Shown piece by piece: positions 26,088 through 35,413 of a stretch of 61,557 bases of DNA. The notes beneath the pieces are model-generated. The model did not search any database. It saw nothing but the letters and a program-made list of their open reading frames with translations, and had not been told where the DNA came from. The DNA lies in NCBI GenBank assembly GCA_910577335.1, contig CAJTMJ010000019.1, forward strand, positions 1 to 61,557, read 5' to 3'. How positions within the stretch are numbered: position 1 is the stretch's first letter; each line of letters opens with the position of its first letter. This DNA is from an uncultured Duncaniella sp. Lineage in GTDB: Bacteria; Bacteroidota; Bacteroidia; Bacteroidales; Muribaculaceae. A program made the translations under genes and the position numbers.

Positions 26088-27326
26088 ATGGTCAGTGCCC
26101 TTCCTTCAAGAATAATGGACTACAACGTCTCGGCTGCATCCCCAACCGACGAGCTGCTGACACTCGGACAGATTCTGTCCGAAGTTGGAGACTATGCGTC
26201 AACCGTTCTTGACCGCGAGCATCTTTCATTGTCCCGGAAATGCGGGACAAGGCTAAGGAAGGTGGTCGGCGAGCTGAAAGCAAGAAACAGCCTTTTCTCG
26301 GTCGAAGGTCTCTATGATATTTGTTCCAATATAACTGATTTGTCTGACAAGTCCGAACTTGCAACAATGACAGTTTCGGAACTGCATAGCCTATACCGCC
26401 GCTGGCCCATATGCCACCGGGAGCGTGAGACGCAAGGCCGGGAACACTTCACGTTCTACCATGAGGGAAAGATTGTCAACGAACTTTTGCGACGTAAGGC
26501 TGCCAACAAAGCCGAACAGCTCAAAATAGATTATTGCGTCGCCACCTATCATAACGAACTCGACAATATGTCGCTCGTGTTCTCCCGTCCTGTTCAAATT
26601 GACGGTGAAAAGCTCTTCACCGACAGCGAGAAAAGATATACTCCCGATGAACTGACGGCACTCATCCGTCTATACAGCGACTACCGTGACATAGTGGAGC
26701 GTGAACTGTTGGTGGAGTATGTTGATTATGCCCTTGACTTGTTGAAACGGGACATAGACACGGCATCCACACTCCGACTTCTTACAGAAATCGCTGAACT
26801 CGGACGCAGGAAAACAATCCGTATCCTAGAGTGGGTAAATAAAAAGTTAGAAGATGCAGTAACCTATTGCATGTCATTAAAAGACAGCACATCAGTCAAT
26901 GAAGAAAGTGCATTGGCAGAAGCCATGCTTACCCTACAGTTGATGAGCGGTGACGATTCATTGATACGCAAAGCCAGTAGGATAATAAACCGATGCTATA
27001 AGTCGGCATTTGAGGAAAATGCAGACCTCGGAAGGAGAATAGAAAATCTCCATACTGCTGTGACGTGCTGCGATTATGTCTCACGGTTCAGTGTTCGTAA
27101 GGCGGCTGCCTTGTGGAACAAGTTGAGCGGCAAGGCTCTTTCGACAGACACGAAGCTTTCTTCAAGACATATATTCCTGATGTTGGATACAGCAAAAGAA
27201 TGCGAGGATTATGCGCCAGTACCCGTTGAATCAAAAAACAGGTTGAAACGAATGCTTAATGAGCATGAGAAAACCGGTTCCATCGAGTCAAAGGCATACA
27301 ACATGATTGTCGGATTGAAATTTTGA
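26088..27326 (+). CDS. Unknown helical protein of the capsule-locus head
   Basis: A 412-residue soluble protein, 39 nt after upxY, with no signal peptide, membrane segment or enzyme motif that I recognise. It is predicted helical throughout, with charged stretches such as LSLSRKCGTRLRKVVGELK (residues about 46-64) and ELLVEYVDYALDLLKRDID (about 207-225). Codon use is like upxY and unlike the AT-rich sugar genes further on. It and the next gene are 1 nt apart and probably act together. A regulatory or locus-specific accessory role is inferred from position only. Confidence 0.7.
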   Translation: MVSALPSRIMDYNVSAASPTDELLTLGQILSEVGDYASTVLDREHLSLSRKCGTRLRKVVGELKARNSLFSVEGLYDICSNITDLSDKSELATMTVSELHSLYRRWPICHRERETQGREHFTFYHEGKIVNELLRRKAANKAEQLKIDYCVATYHNELDNMSLVFSRPVQIDGEKLFTDSEKRYTPDELTALIRLYSDYRDIVERELLVEYVDYALDLLKRDIDTASTLRLLTEIAELGRRKTIRILEWVNKKLEDAVTYCMSLKDSTSVNEESALAEAMLTLQLMSGDDSLIRKASRIINRCYKSAFEENADLGRRIENLHTAVTCCDYVSRFSVRKAAALWNKLSGKALSTDTKLSSRHIFLMLDTAKECEDYAPVPVESKNRLKRMLNEHEKTGSIESKAYNMIVGLKF

Positions 27327-27327
27327 C

Positions 27328-28155
27328 ATGCGGACAAATTGTAACCGGGTCGTTACTCCCATGACAGCCAATTTAGGCGACATAAAATCCATCACGGCAT
27401 ATACACACTGGCTTGTGATGAGGGGGCAGCTTGCTGGGAATCTTCGCTTTGACGGACATTCTACGACTGCCGAGGAAACGCTTGTGGCAGAAAAATGCCG
27501 CAAGTTGTGCGACAGGATTTCCCGCTATCTCGCTGCTTGCAAGGAAAACGAAATCCCGGAATTGATTGAATGCTACGACATTGCCTATCGCATCGGCAAC
27601 AGACATATGCCTGACAACGCCTTCATTGACCGGCACAAGCGTCGTGTCCTGAAAGCATGGAAATCGGGAGACAGAAGCATCGAAGAAAGCTCGGTGTTCG
27701 GGATAGTTGCCCCGGAAGTGACGTATAATCCGGGAAAGGCTGGTGAGGAATATGTAACGGCTTATCTGTCGATAAAGGGGAAATGGCTCACCACTCTCAC
27801 GAGGCACAGCTACTTTCCGAATGTCACGGCATACGAGAACTACCGGTGTCTTGCCCTCATCATGCGAGAGAGTCTGGACAAAGAATTAGGCTATGATGCC
27901 GACAACGCAAAACGCAAATGGTATGAACACAACCGTGTCGAAGACTTCTCGACACTTGGCTCCATGATACTCCGCAGCTACCGCCGCTTTGTCGGCTCTC
28001 TTTTCCCGGCCATACTCGGCTTCGACGAAAAGATGGAACTCGACAACCGCATAATCGCCGAACTCTCCACACGCCCAGACCTCAACCCCTACGACCGAGA
28101 GGCATTCCGCATGGCATTGGAATTCAACCGGCAGTTAACTGAAACCTACCAATAA
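27328..28155 (+). CDS. Unknown protein of the capsule-locus head
   Basis: A 275-residue soluble protein whose ATG comes one base after the previous stop; an alternative in-frame ATG at 27361 (MTANLGDIK) would give 264 residues. It contains a charged helical N-terminal half and the segment GKAGEEYVTAYLSIKGKWLTTL (split: GKAGEEYVTAYL then SIKGKWLTTL) near residue 135. No family recognised. Spacing indicates co-expression with the 412-residue neighbour. Confidence 0.7.
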   Translation: MRTNCNRVVTPMTANLGDIKSITAYTHWLVMRGQLAGNLRFDGHSTTAEETLVAEKCRKLCDRISRYLAACKENEIPELIECYDIAYRIGNRHMPDNAFIDRHKRRVLKAWKSGDRSIEESSVFGIVAPEVTYNPGKAGEEYVTAYLSIKGKWLTTLTRHSYFPNVTAYENYRCLALIMRESLDKELGYDADNAKRKWYEHNRVEDFSTLGSMILRSYRRFVGSLFPAILGFDEKMELDNRIIAELSTRPDLNPYDREAFRMALEFNRQLTETYQ

Positions 28156-28222
28156 TCTCTCTCCCAATCCTCCACTCCTCCCTTTTGACCTTTAACACTT
28201 TGCAAAGTATGCACCACACACT

Positions 28223-28765
28223 ATGACAACACCCGAACAGATATACTCAGAATGGCGTTCCTCGCTTAAATCTCCGGATGACAGTCTTTTCTACTATCAT
28301 CCCGACTTGGAGCGGATACTTCTCGGATTGTCGATATACGCAATCGCCTCCCGTCCGCTCGTCAAAGACCTTGGCAAGGCGGAATCACTGAAGATACTTA
28401 ACATCTACATTACCGACCTCATCACCGCATGGATCGATGAAGACGACGATGCCTTCAAGACAATGTTCGACATGACCATGACGGTAGCCGAGGCATACAT
28501 ACCCTGCCTCATGGCAGCCGAGAAGGAATACCCCTCAAAGAAACGTCAGATAAGAAAATTAGCTGCACTCTACGGACATGCCGTATCATCCGGCGGAGAC
28601 ATGTCCCCGGCCCTCGCCGAGAACCTCCTCGACGACCTGACCACCGACGGCAAACAGCTCCACTCCGACAAAATAAAGAAATTCGGAGATGAACTCCTCA
28701 CTCTCATCCGCATCCACGGCATGGACATCCCACCCTCCGCCTTGAACCGTCTCAACGGCTGGTAA
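28223..28765 (+). CDS. Unknown 180-residue protein of the capsule-locus head
   Basis: A small soluble helical protein starting MTTPEQIYSEWRSSLKS, 67 nt after the previous gene. In Bacteroides fragilis the small second capsule gene is upxZ, an inhibitor of other UpxY proteins; size and place would allow that, but I see no convincing similarity, so it is left unnamed. Confidence 0.65.
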   Translation: MTTPEQIYSEWRSSLKSPDDSLFYYHPDLERILLGLSIYAIASRPLVKDLGKAESLKILNIYITDLITAWIDEDDDAFKTMFDMTMTVAEAYIPCLMAAEKEYPSKKRQIRKLAALYGHAVSSGGDMSPALAENLLDDLTTDGKQLHSDKIKKFGDELLTLIRIHGMDIPPSALNRLNGW

Positions 28766-28898
28766 AACATTCCATACAAACCATAGTCACGACATAGCCA
28801 AAAGAATCATAATGTGGAAACTACACTTCACGTTATCAGGGTTTCAAGTTACTGTCTAAAGGGATTATGATTTTAGAATTAAGCTCAACCACTATTAT

Positions 28899-29816
28899 AT
28901 GACTTTAACTCTCCATCAATTAGTTTTTTTAGCAACTTTACAATTGCAAATTAGAAAGCCACGTGAAAATATGGCAAATGAATCACATATTTGTGATAAT
29001 AATACGATATGGGGATTTGGAAGTGGCTTCCTATTGATTTATAAAGAAAGACTATTCTTCGTTACAGCTGATCACAATTTGCATCCTGAAGATCATTCTC
29101 CTGACAATCCTGATGGACAGCGTATCGGTAAGGATTACAATATCGAAATAATTACAAACAACAAGGGTCCGGAATTGACAACAATTGTTCTGCCAATAGG
29201 AGGTTTTTATCATCTTACGGGATATTGTTTCGAAGGAATGGACAAAATGGATGATGAGACAAAAGGAAAGGTTTTGCTTAAATTTCTTAATGGAATTACA
29301 GAAAAACATATAGATATCGAGGACGAGACCCTCCCAATCGGATGTAGAATCCCCGATTTAATTGATGTTTGCATATCAGAGGTTAAATCACCTTTCCCTA
29401 TAGACCTTTTGACTAATCAGGTAGTTGATTCGGAAGGTAATATAATTATTGAGCAAGGCGATAAAAAGATTTCATTGATACCTGAAGATGAAATTAAGTT
29501 GCAATCCGATGAAATATGTGTCGTAGGAGGAACAGTACACAACAATTTAGTCGGGGATATACGTTTGGAAAGAGTTAACATATTCAATGAGATGAAATAT
29601 TCGCATAAGTATAATAATAACCTAATTTTCAACGTTAATTCGCACTTTGATATTGAGGATTGGAAAGGATTAAGTGGTGCTCCCGTTTTCACACAAGAAG
29701 GCCAGCCGATAGGACTCCTTACAAACGGACCAGGGCAAGATGGAGATGTGACAGTATTCCCAATGCATAGAATTTTAAAAATCATTGATAGTATGCTTAA
29801 ATTAGAACGTATTTAA
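28899..29816 (+). CDS. Trypsin-like serine protease domain protein
   Basis: A 305-residue protein with a chymotrypsin-type triad pattern: His in GSGFLLIYKERLFFVTADHN (H59), a candidate Asp in LIDVCISEV (D156) and Ser in WKGLSGAPVFT (S259, GxSGxP-like). The N-terminus is mildly hydrophobic but not a typical signal peptide; an in-frame ATG at 28971 (MANESH) is an alternative start. The gene is more AT-rich than the genes on both sides and interrupts the capsule functions, suggesting separate acquisition. A 12-bp direct repeat (CGTATTTAAGTA twice) spans its 3' end. Substrate unknown. Confidence 0.7.
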   Translation: MTLTLHQLVFLATLQLQIRKPRENMANESHICDNNTIWGFGSGFLLIYKERLFFVTADHNLHPEDHSPDNPDGQRIGKDYNIEIITNNKGPELTTIVLPIGGFYHLTGYCFEGMDKMDDETKGKVLLKFLNGITEKHIDIEDETLPIGCRIPDLIDVCISEVKSPFPIDLLTNQVVDSEGNIIIEQGDKKISLIPEDEIKLQSDEICVVGGTVHNNLVGDIRLERVNIFNEMKYSHKYNNNLIFNVNSHFDIEDWKGLSGAPVFTQEGQPIGLLTNGPGQDGDVTVFPMHRILKIIDSMLKLERI

Positions 29817-29900
29817 GTACGTATTTAAGTATCATGACACTTTCCTCATTTTGAGATATAACAGATAATATATTGTTATTAAAGATTGATTCAATTCGAA

Positions 29901-31223
29901 ATGAAAAAATACAATATAGCGGTTGCCGGCACAGGCTACGTCGGACTCTCAATCGCCACGCTTCTTGCACAACATAACCACGTCACGGCAGTTGATGTGA
30001 TTCCTGATAAGGTTGAGAAAATCAACAATCGGATCTCGCCGATTCAGGATGAATATATTGAGAAATATCTAGCAGAGAAGAATCTCGACCTTACAGCTAC
30101 TCTCGACGGCGCGGAGGCATACCGCAAAGCCGACTTTATAGTCATTGCCGCTCCGACCAACTATGACCCAGTAAAGAACTACTTCGACACGCATTGCATT
30201 GAGGATGTAATCGACCTTGTGCTCAGTGTCAATCCCGATGCAGTGATGGTCATTAAGTCAACGATTCCGGTTGGTTACTGCCGCAATCTCTATGTGAAAT
30301 ATGCAGCCAAGGGTATAAGACAATTCAATCTGCTGTTTTTCCCCGAATTCCTCCGTGAAAGCAAGGCGCTTTACGACAATCTTTATCCCTCACGTATCAT
30401 TGCAGGAATACCAAAGATAATCGACAAGCTAGAGTTTGCAGAAGAGAATGCGGCAATCCTATCGGTAACCGACATCGATCGTATGACCGAGGCTGCACAT
30501 ACTTTCGCATCCCTCCTTCAGCAGGGGGCAATAAAGGAGGACATCCCGACCCTATACATGGGCATGAAGGAGGCAGAGGCAGTCAAGCTCTTCGCCAACA
30601 CCTATCTTGCCCTGCGCGTCAGCTATTTCAACGAACTCGACACATATGCCGAGGTAAAAGGACTCGATTCTCAGGCAATCATCGAAGGCGTAGGGCTCGA
30701 CCCGCGCATCGGCACCCATTACAACAATCCCTCTTTCGGCTACGGCGGTTACTGCCTCCCCAAAGACACAAAACAGCTCCTCGCCAACTACGAGCACGTG
30801 CCCCAGAACATGATGACAGCAATCGTCGAGAGCAACCGCACCCGTAAGGACTTCATCGCCGACCAGGTGCTCCGCATGGCAGGATGGTACGACTACACCA
30901 CCAACATCGTGGAAAACGGACAACGGAAAACGTCGGCTCCGCCGACAATCGGAGTCTACCGACTCACGATGAAATCCAACTCCGACAACTTCCGTCAGAG
31001 CAGCATACAAGGCGTCATGAAGAGGATAAAGGCGAAAGGCGCCACCGTCATCATCTACGAACCGACCCTCGAAGACGGCACCACCTTCTTCGGCAGCCTC
31101 GTAGTTAACGACCTCAAAAAATTCAAGACCCAAAGTGCCGCCATCCTCGCCAACAGGAACGATCCCTGCCTGAATGACGTCACACACAAAGTCTATACCC
31201 GCGACATCTTCTCCCGCGACTGA
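29901..31223 (+). CDS. ugd: UDP-glucose 6-dehydrogenase
   Basis: Oxidises UDP-glucose to UDP-glucuronate for capsule synthesis. The 440-residue protein begins MKKYNIAVAGTGYVGLSIAT (Rossmann GxGxxG), contains the family's KSTIPVGYC motif near 120 and the active-site Cys in FGYGGYCLPKDTKQL near 284. I chose the ATG at 29901, which begins the Rossmann fold, over a reading five codons longer. Codon use is GC-richer than the genes that follow. The residues around CLPKD suit the UDP-glucose/UDP-N-acetylmannosamine dehydrogenase family; UDP-glucose is favoured by overall similarity. Confidence 0.88.
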   Translation: MKKYNIAVAGTGYVGLSIATLLAQHNHVTAVDVIPDKVEKINNRISPIQDEYIEKYLAEKNLDLTATLDGAEAYRKADFIVIAAPTNYDPVKNYFDTHCIEDVIDLVLSVNPDAVMVIKSTIPVGYCRNLYVKYAAKGIRQFNLLFFPEFLRESKALYDNLYPSRIIAGIPKIIDKLEFAEENAAILSVTDIDRMTEAAHTFASLLQQGAIKEDIPTLYMGMKEAEAVKLFANTYLALRVSYFNELDTYAEVKGLDSQAIIEGVGLDPRIGTHYNNPSFGYGGYCLPKDTKQLLANYEHVPQNMMTAIVESNRTRKDFIADQVLRMAGWYDYTTNIVENGQRKTSAPPTIGVYRLTMKSNSDNFRQSSIQGVMKRIKAKGATVIIYEPTLEDGTTFFGSLVVNDLKKFKTQSAAILANRNDPCLNDVTHKVYTRDIFSRD

Positions 31224-31323
31224 CAGGTACTTACCTCATCACTCATAACTCTGACCTATGACTTATACAGCCCCGGAGCGGTTGCATTTCATATCACCTT
31301 GAAAAAATACTATAGTTAAAGCT

Positions 31324-31539
31324 ATGAAAAGATGCCTCAATCTTGATATTGTCACACCCGAAGGTGGTCTTCCATACGGAAAATGTCCACTGATGAACAA
31401 CGGAAATAATATAAACGAATTCCTGGCAATAAAAGCGGGAATCAGCAAGATACAAAACACGGGTATTGTGGCTCCCAATGAGGACTGTCCCTTCTTCAAC
31501 CGCGATATCGACCAGTCCCTCTGCCCCTGCTACGAATAG
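31324..31539 (+). CDS. Short cysteine-containing protein of unknown function
   Basis: Seventy-one residues beginning MKRCLNLDIVTPEGGLPYGK with five cysteines (positions about 4, 21, 54, 65, 67), including a C-terminal CPC. It could be a small metal-binding protein. It lies between ugd and an unknown gene and is codirectional. No family recognised; whether it is translated is uncertain. Confidence 0.45.
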   Translation: MKRCLNLDIVTPEGGLPYGKCPLMNNGNNINEFLAIKAGISKIQNTGIVAPNEDCPFFNRDIDQSLCPCYE

Positions 31540-31615
31540 GCCCGCATAAACCCAATACATAGCAACCCGAAATCAATCATCTCTCAGTAAAAGAACCCAC
31601 CTGAACTTTATATAA

Positions 31616-32236
31616 ATGTCAATTTGTAAACTTATTGATGGAGAGACAATTTCAATTGATAACCATAATGCTGGTCAAGAAATAGGACTTGAAGACAAAG
31701 CCCTTCATCTTCACAAAAGATATAATCATAAAAGCAGAAAGGGAGGCTATGTAGAAGAGAAATTTCCGCTTTACGGTGGAGAAATGGAAATTAAAGAAAC
31801 CAAGGGTATTCATGCAAAAAGTATTGAAAAAGAACTTAAAAAGGCATTTAGCAACCAAACTATACGCAAAGAATTTATTGATTCTATGTGGAAATTGTTG
31901 TCAGAACTTGCAACGAAAGGGAATATAACTCCGGAAAACCTTTCTGAGGAAAAAATAGAGTCATTAAAGAAAGATATATCCGAAATTCTTAAAAGAGTGG
32001 TAAGGTATTTTGGAGTAGACCCGGAGCAAAAGCCGGAAATAGTCAAGCCATCCGCTGATTATTTGGCAAAAAATCCGAATTTATTCACAGAGTTGCTTTT
32101 CCAATACATTCCGGAATCCGCTCTTTACACACGCGACGTCTACAGAAGAGTCTATGTTAAGGTAAACCTCAACAAGGCCTCAATAGAGCTAAGCCAAGCC
32201 CGCTACATGCTCGAAAATCAACAATTATTAAAATAA
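31616..32236 (+). CDS. Unknown AT-rich protein at the start of the central capsule block
   Basis: A 206-residue soluble, lysine-rich, helical protein with no recognised domain. Its AT-rich sequence marks the switch from the GC-richer flank to the central capsule genes. It ends 27 nt before the flippase gene. The segment MEIKETKGIHAKSIEKELKK (residues about 59-78) is amphipathic. Function not known. Confidence 0.6.
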   Translation: MSICKLIDGETISIDNHNAGQEIGLEDKALHLHKRYNHKSRKGGYVEEKFPLYGGEMEIKETKGIHAKSIEKELKKAFSNQTIRKEFIDSMWKLLSELATKGNITPENLSEEKIESLKKDISEILKRVVRYFGVDPEQKPEIVKPSADYLAKNPNLFTELLFQYIPESALYTRDVYRRVYVKVNLNKASIELSQARYMLENQQLLK

Positions 32237-32263
32237 TAATTTGAAATATTTTTTATTGGCTAA

Positions 32264-33622
32264 ATGTTTAGTCTTAATAAAATAAACAATTTTGTAAATT
32301 CTGGGAATAACAGAAGTAAGAAAGCCAAAAAGAATATTTTGGCAATGTTTTTACTCCGAGGCATAAGCATTCTTTGCTCTCTTATTGTTGTCCCTTTGAC
32401 TATTGATTATGTATCTCCTTATGAATATGGTATTTGGTTAACGATATCCTCTCTTGTAGCATGGCTTAGCTTTTTCGACATAGGTATTGGAAACGGTTTA
32501 AGGAACAAGTTCATTGAATCAATAGAGAAGAAAGAATATAAGCAAGCCCGGATGTATGTAAGCACAGCTTATGCCATTATATCTTTAGTGGTTACATGTG
32601 TATGGATAATAGCAATAATTGCTTCGTTATTCATCGATTGGCCCGGGATACTGAACGCCGATGTTTCTTTAAGTAGAGAGTTGTTGTATACGGTATTGAT
32701 TGTTGTAACTAATTTCTCGATACTCTTTGTCTTGGGATTAAATAGGACGTTACTTAATGCAATTCAGAAACCGGCTTTGGCTTCGATGTTCGATACATCT
32801 ACTCAAGTTTTATTATGTCTTGTACTATTAGTATTGACAAGTTGTACTAAAGGAAACCTTGTATATTTGGCATTAGCAATGGGTGGAACCTCCATGCTAA
32901 CTTTGGTAATTTCAAATGTATGGACGTATACAAAACTACTTAAGGAGTATCGGCCATCCTTAAAATTTGTAAATTTTAAGTCAGCAAAAGGAATTATGTC
33001 ATTGGGCATAATGTTCTTTTTCTTGCAGATTTTGGCTATTGCATTCTATCAAACTAATAATCTAATAATTTCCCACTATCTCGGACCGGATGAGGTAACA
33101 ACGTATAATATCGCCTTTAAGTACCTCCAGGTATTACCGATGGTGTTTACCATAATCATTACTCCGTTTTGGAGTGCATTTGCCGAAGCAAATGTCAATA
33201 ACGATTATGACTGGATGAAGAATGTTAGAAAAAGATTGATTCAGGCTCTTTCCATTTTAGGACTGTGTGGTTGTATAATGGTTGTAATCTCTCCTTTCGT
33301 TTATGATATCTGGATTGGAGATAAGGTGCAGGTGCCGTTTATAGTCACTTCCCTTGTATTTATTTTTCAGATGCTTAATATGTGGGGATCAATGTGGACA
33401 CAACTATTGTCGGGGCTTGGCAAAATCAGGCTTCAGGTAATATGTTCTTCAGTTTGTTGTCTGTCTTATATCCCGATCTGCTGTTATTTCTGCGATAAAT
33501 ATGGCTTGAACGGTTTGTTGACAGTTTCCATTGTTCTTCCTTTAATCTGCACTTCTTGGTTTGGTGTGATTCAGACACATAGACTTCTGAACAAAACTGC
33601 TAAAGGCATATGGAACAAGTAA
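32264..33622 (+). CDS. wzx: Wzx-type polysaccharide flippase
   Basis: A 452-residue MATE/MOP-family membrane protein with about 12 transmembrane segments, starting with a soluble stretch and the first helix at residues about 27-50. It carries undecaprenyl-linked repeat units across the inner membrane. It overlaps the following acyltransferase gene by 13 bp. Function follows from topology, length and location; sequence is too variable to predict the substrate. Confidence 0.85.
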   Translation: MFSLNKINNFVNSGNNRSKKAKKNILAMFLLRGISILCSLIVVPLTIDYVSPYEYGIWLTISSLVAWLSFFDIGIGNGLRNKFIESIEKKEYKQARMYVSTAYAIISLVVTCVWIIAIIASLFIDWPGILNADVSLSRELLYTVLIVVTNFSILFVLGLNRTLLNAIQKPALASMFDTSTQVLLCLVLLVLTSCTKGNLVYLALAMGGTSMLTLVISNVWTYTKLLKEYRPSLKFVNFKSAKGIMSLGIMFFFLQILAIAFYQTNNLIISHYLGPDEVTTYNIAFKYLQVLPMVFTIIITPFWSAFAEANVNNDYDWMKNVRKRLIQALSILGLCGCIMVVISPFVYDIWIGDKVQVPFIVTSLVFIFQMLNMWGSMWTQLLSGLGKIRLQVICSSVCCLSYIPICCYFCDKYGLNGLLTVSIVLPLICTSWFGVIQTHRLLNKTAKGIWNK

Positions 33623-34709
33623 TACCCACCCAAAAGTTAAGACTTTGTCTTTCGCTTGATGAAAGCAACGCATTGAAAGGCATAGCACTGGTCTTGTTGC
33701 TGTGTCACCATTTGTTCTATATCCAGAACGGACTGTTCGATGATATATACATTTCCGGACATGGTCTGGTTAATACTTTTGGAATCCTATGTAAAGTTTG
33801 TGTCGCTCTTTTTGTATTCCTTTCAGGCTATGGACTGACTGCATCAGTAAAAAAGTTTTCTATAATAGACTGGAAACATTTTTTTTTACATCGTTACATT
33901 AAACTCTATCTGAATTATTGGCTGATATGGATCTTATTTGTCCCTTTTGGCGTTTTCTGTCTTGACATAGGTTTTGAAAGAGTTTATGGCAATGATTTCT
34001 TTCTTCCTTTTATAGCAGACCTGACAGGCACAATAAATATGTTCGGCAGATATGGATATAATCCGACTTGGTGGTTCTATTCATGCATTATTGTTCTATA
34101 TGCATTGTTCCCTTTGATTTTAAAAGCGTTGAACCGTCCATTTGTTTTATGTGCCATGCTCGTTGTAAGTCTTGGGCTTATACTTGTTCCAATAACATTC
34201 ATTCAGCCTATAAAATTTTATCTCATTACTTTTATTTTGGGATGTTTGTTTTATAAAGGTTTGATATTTAGCAAATTACCCCCCCCCGCATTTACTGGAT
34301 TAGAGGAAAGTTAGATAGTGTTTTGAAGGGTGAACTAAGCTTTTGCGGATGCTTGATATTATGGCTTCTCTTATTAGGTATGGTCATATTCCGATTGAAA
34401 GCAGGAAGATTTGCGATGCTCATTGACACTCTCATTGCCGTACAGATAATACTAATCTTCAAAAACATCTCTTCGAAGAAATCCCACTACATGTTTCAGT
34501 TTCTTGGACGTCACTCTTTCAACATATTCCTGTTCCATACATTCATATACTACCTCTACTTTGAGGAGATAATATATTGGAGCAAAAACCCGATAGCAAT
34601 ATTCCTTACTCTCATCCTGATTTGCGTCATAATTTCGTATGCTATAGAGACTGGGAAACTAAAGATTAAGTTTAACAAGTTGCAAGATAAGTTATTAAGG
34701 GTTATATGA
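33610..34709 (+). pseudogene. Acyltransferase-3 family membrane protein, frame broken at a C9 tract
   Basis: An O-acetyltransferase-like protein of about 366 residues split by a frameshift. The first part (33610-34314) has the acyltransferase-3 start GIALVLLLCHHLFY with the catalytic-type His and eight or so membrane helices; it ends abnormally after a run of nine C (34279-34287). The remainder (to 34709, LGRHSFNIFLFHTFIYYLYF) continues in another frame. Adding one C (C10) restores a single reading frame across the junction (PPPRIYWIRGKLDS). This is the signature of slipped-strand phase variation, but a sequencing error at the homopolymer is equally possible. Confidence 0.75.
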
Positions 34710-35398
34710 TAGGAAGAAGTGGATTTTTGGAATGGGATTCTGCCTTTTTTGGATTTCCGGTGGCGTTCATTGAGGTTTGTCATGGGAATGAAATACAGGT
34801 TAAGGCAGAAGTAGATAAATTTTTAAGCGCAGGATGTAAGTTAGTATATGTGTTTAGTCATAAACCGTTGGAATTATTTGATTATGATGCCTGTCAAGCA
34901 GATAGAAAACGTAGCTACATTCTTCCGAAGCCTATATTTAAGCAAACAGATAAACAACACTTTCATATAGAAAACCATGCAGAAATGCTATATGAGTTGG
35001 CATATCAGGCCGGCATACATTCAAGATATAGGTCTGATCCTCACATCTCAGAAGATACCTTCAAACAGCTTTATCGAGTATGGATTGATAATTCAATCAA
35101 TAAAGGATTTGCGGACTATGTTCTGGCCTGTATGGAGCAAGAAAAGGCTATTGGTTTTATAACTGCAAGAAAAAGGAATAATGAAATCTCTATAGGTTTA
35201 TTTGCAACTGATCGTGAATATCGAGGAAGAGGAATAGGCAGTAAGCTGATTCAGGAAATAATAAATATTGGAGCCAATGAGAATTTGCAGGTTGAAGTAA
35301 CCACACAGGTAGATAATCCCAAAGCCTGCAAATTCTATGAAGATAAAGGATTCGAGATAAAAAATGAGGAATTAGTCTATCATGTTTGGAATTTATAA
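34706..35398 (+). CDS. GNAT acetyltransferase, WecD-like (amino-sugar N-acetylation)
   Basis: A 230-residue GNAT protein with the acetyl-CoA loop ATDREYRGRGIGSKL (residues about 172-186). The start FLEWDSAFFGFPVAFIE and end TTQVDNPKACKFYEDKGFE resemble WecD, which N-acetylates dTDP-4-amino-4,6-dideoxygalactose. A WecE-like aminotransferase is encoded at 37218-38441, so the pair could make dTDP-Fuc4NAc. It overlaps the acyltransferase gene by 4 bp. Confidence 0.75.
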   Translation: MIGRSGFLEWDSAFFGFPVAFIEVCHGNEIQVKAEVDKFLSAGCKLVYVFSHKPLELFDYDACQADRKRSYILPKPIFKQTDKQHFHIENHAEMLYELAYQAGIHSRYRSDPHISEDTFKQLYRVWIDNSINKGFADYVLACMEQEKAIGFITARKRNNEISIGLFATDREYRGRGIGSKLIQEIINIGANENLQVEVTTQVDNPKACKFYEDKGFEIKNEELVYHVWNL

Positions 35399-35413
35399 GT
35401 ATAACTAATTGAT

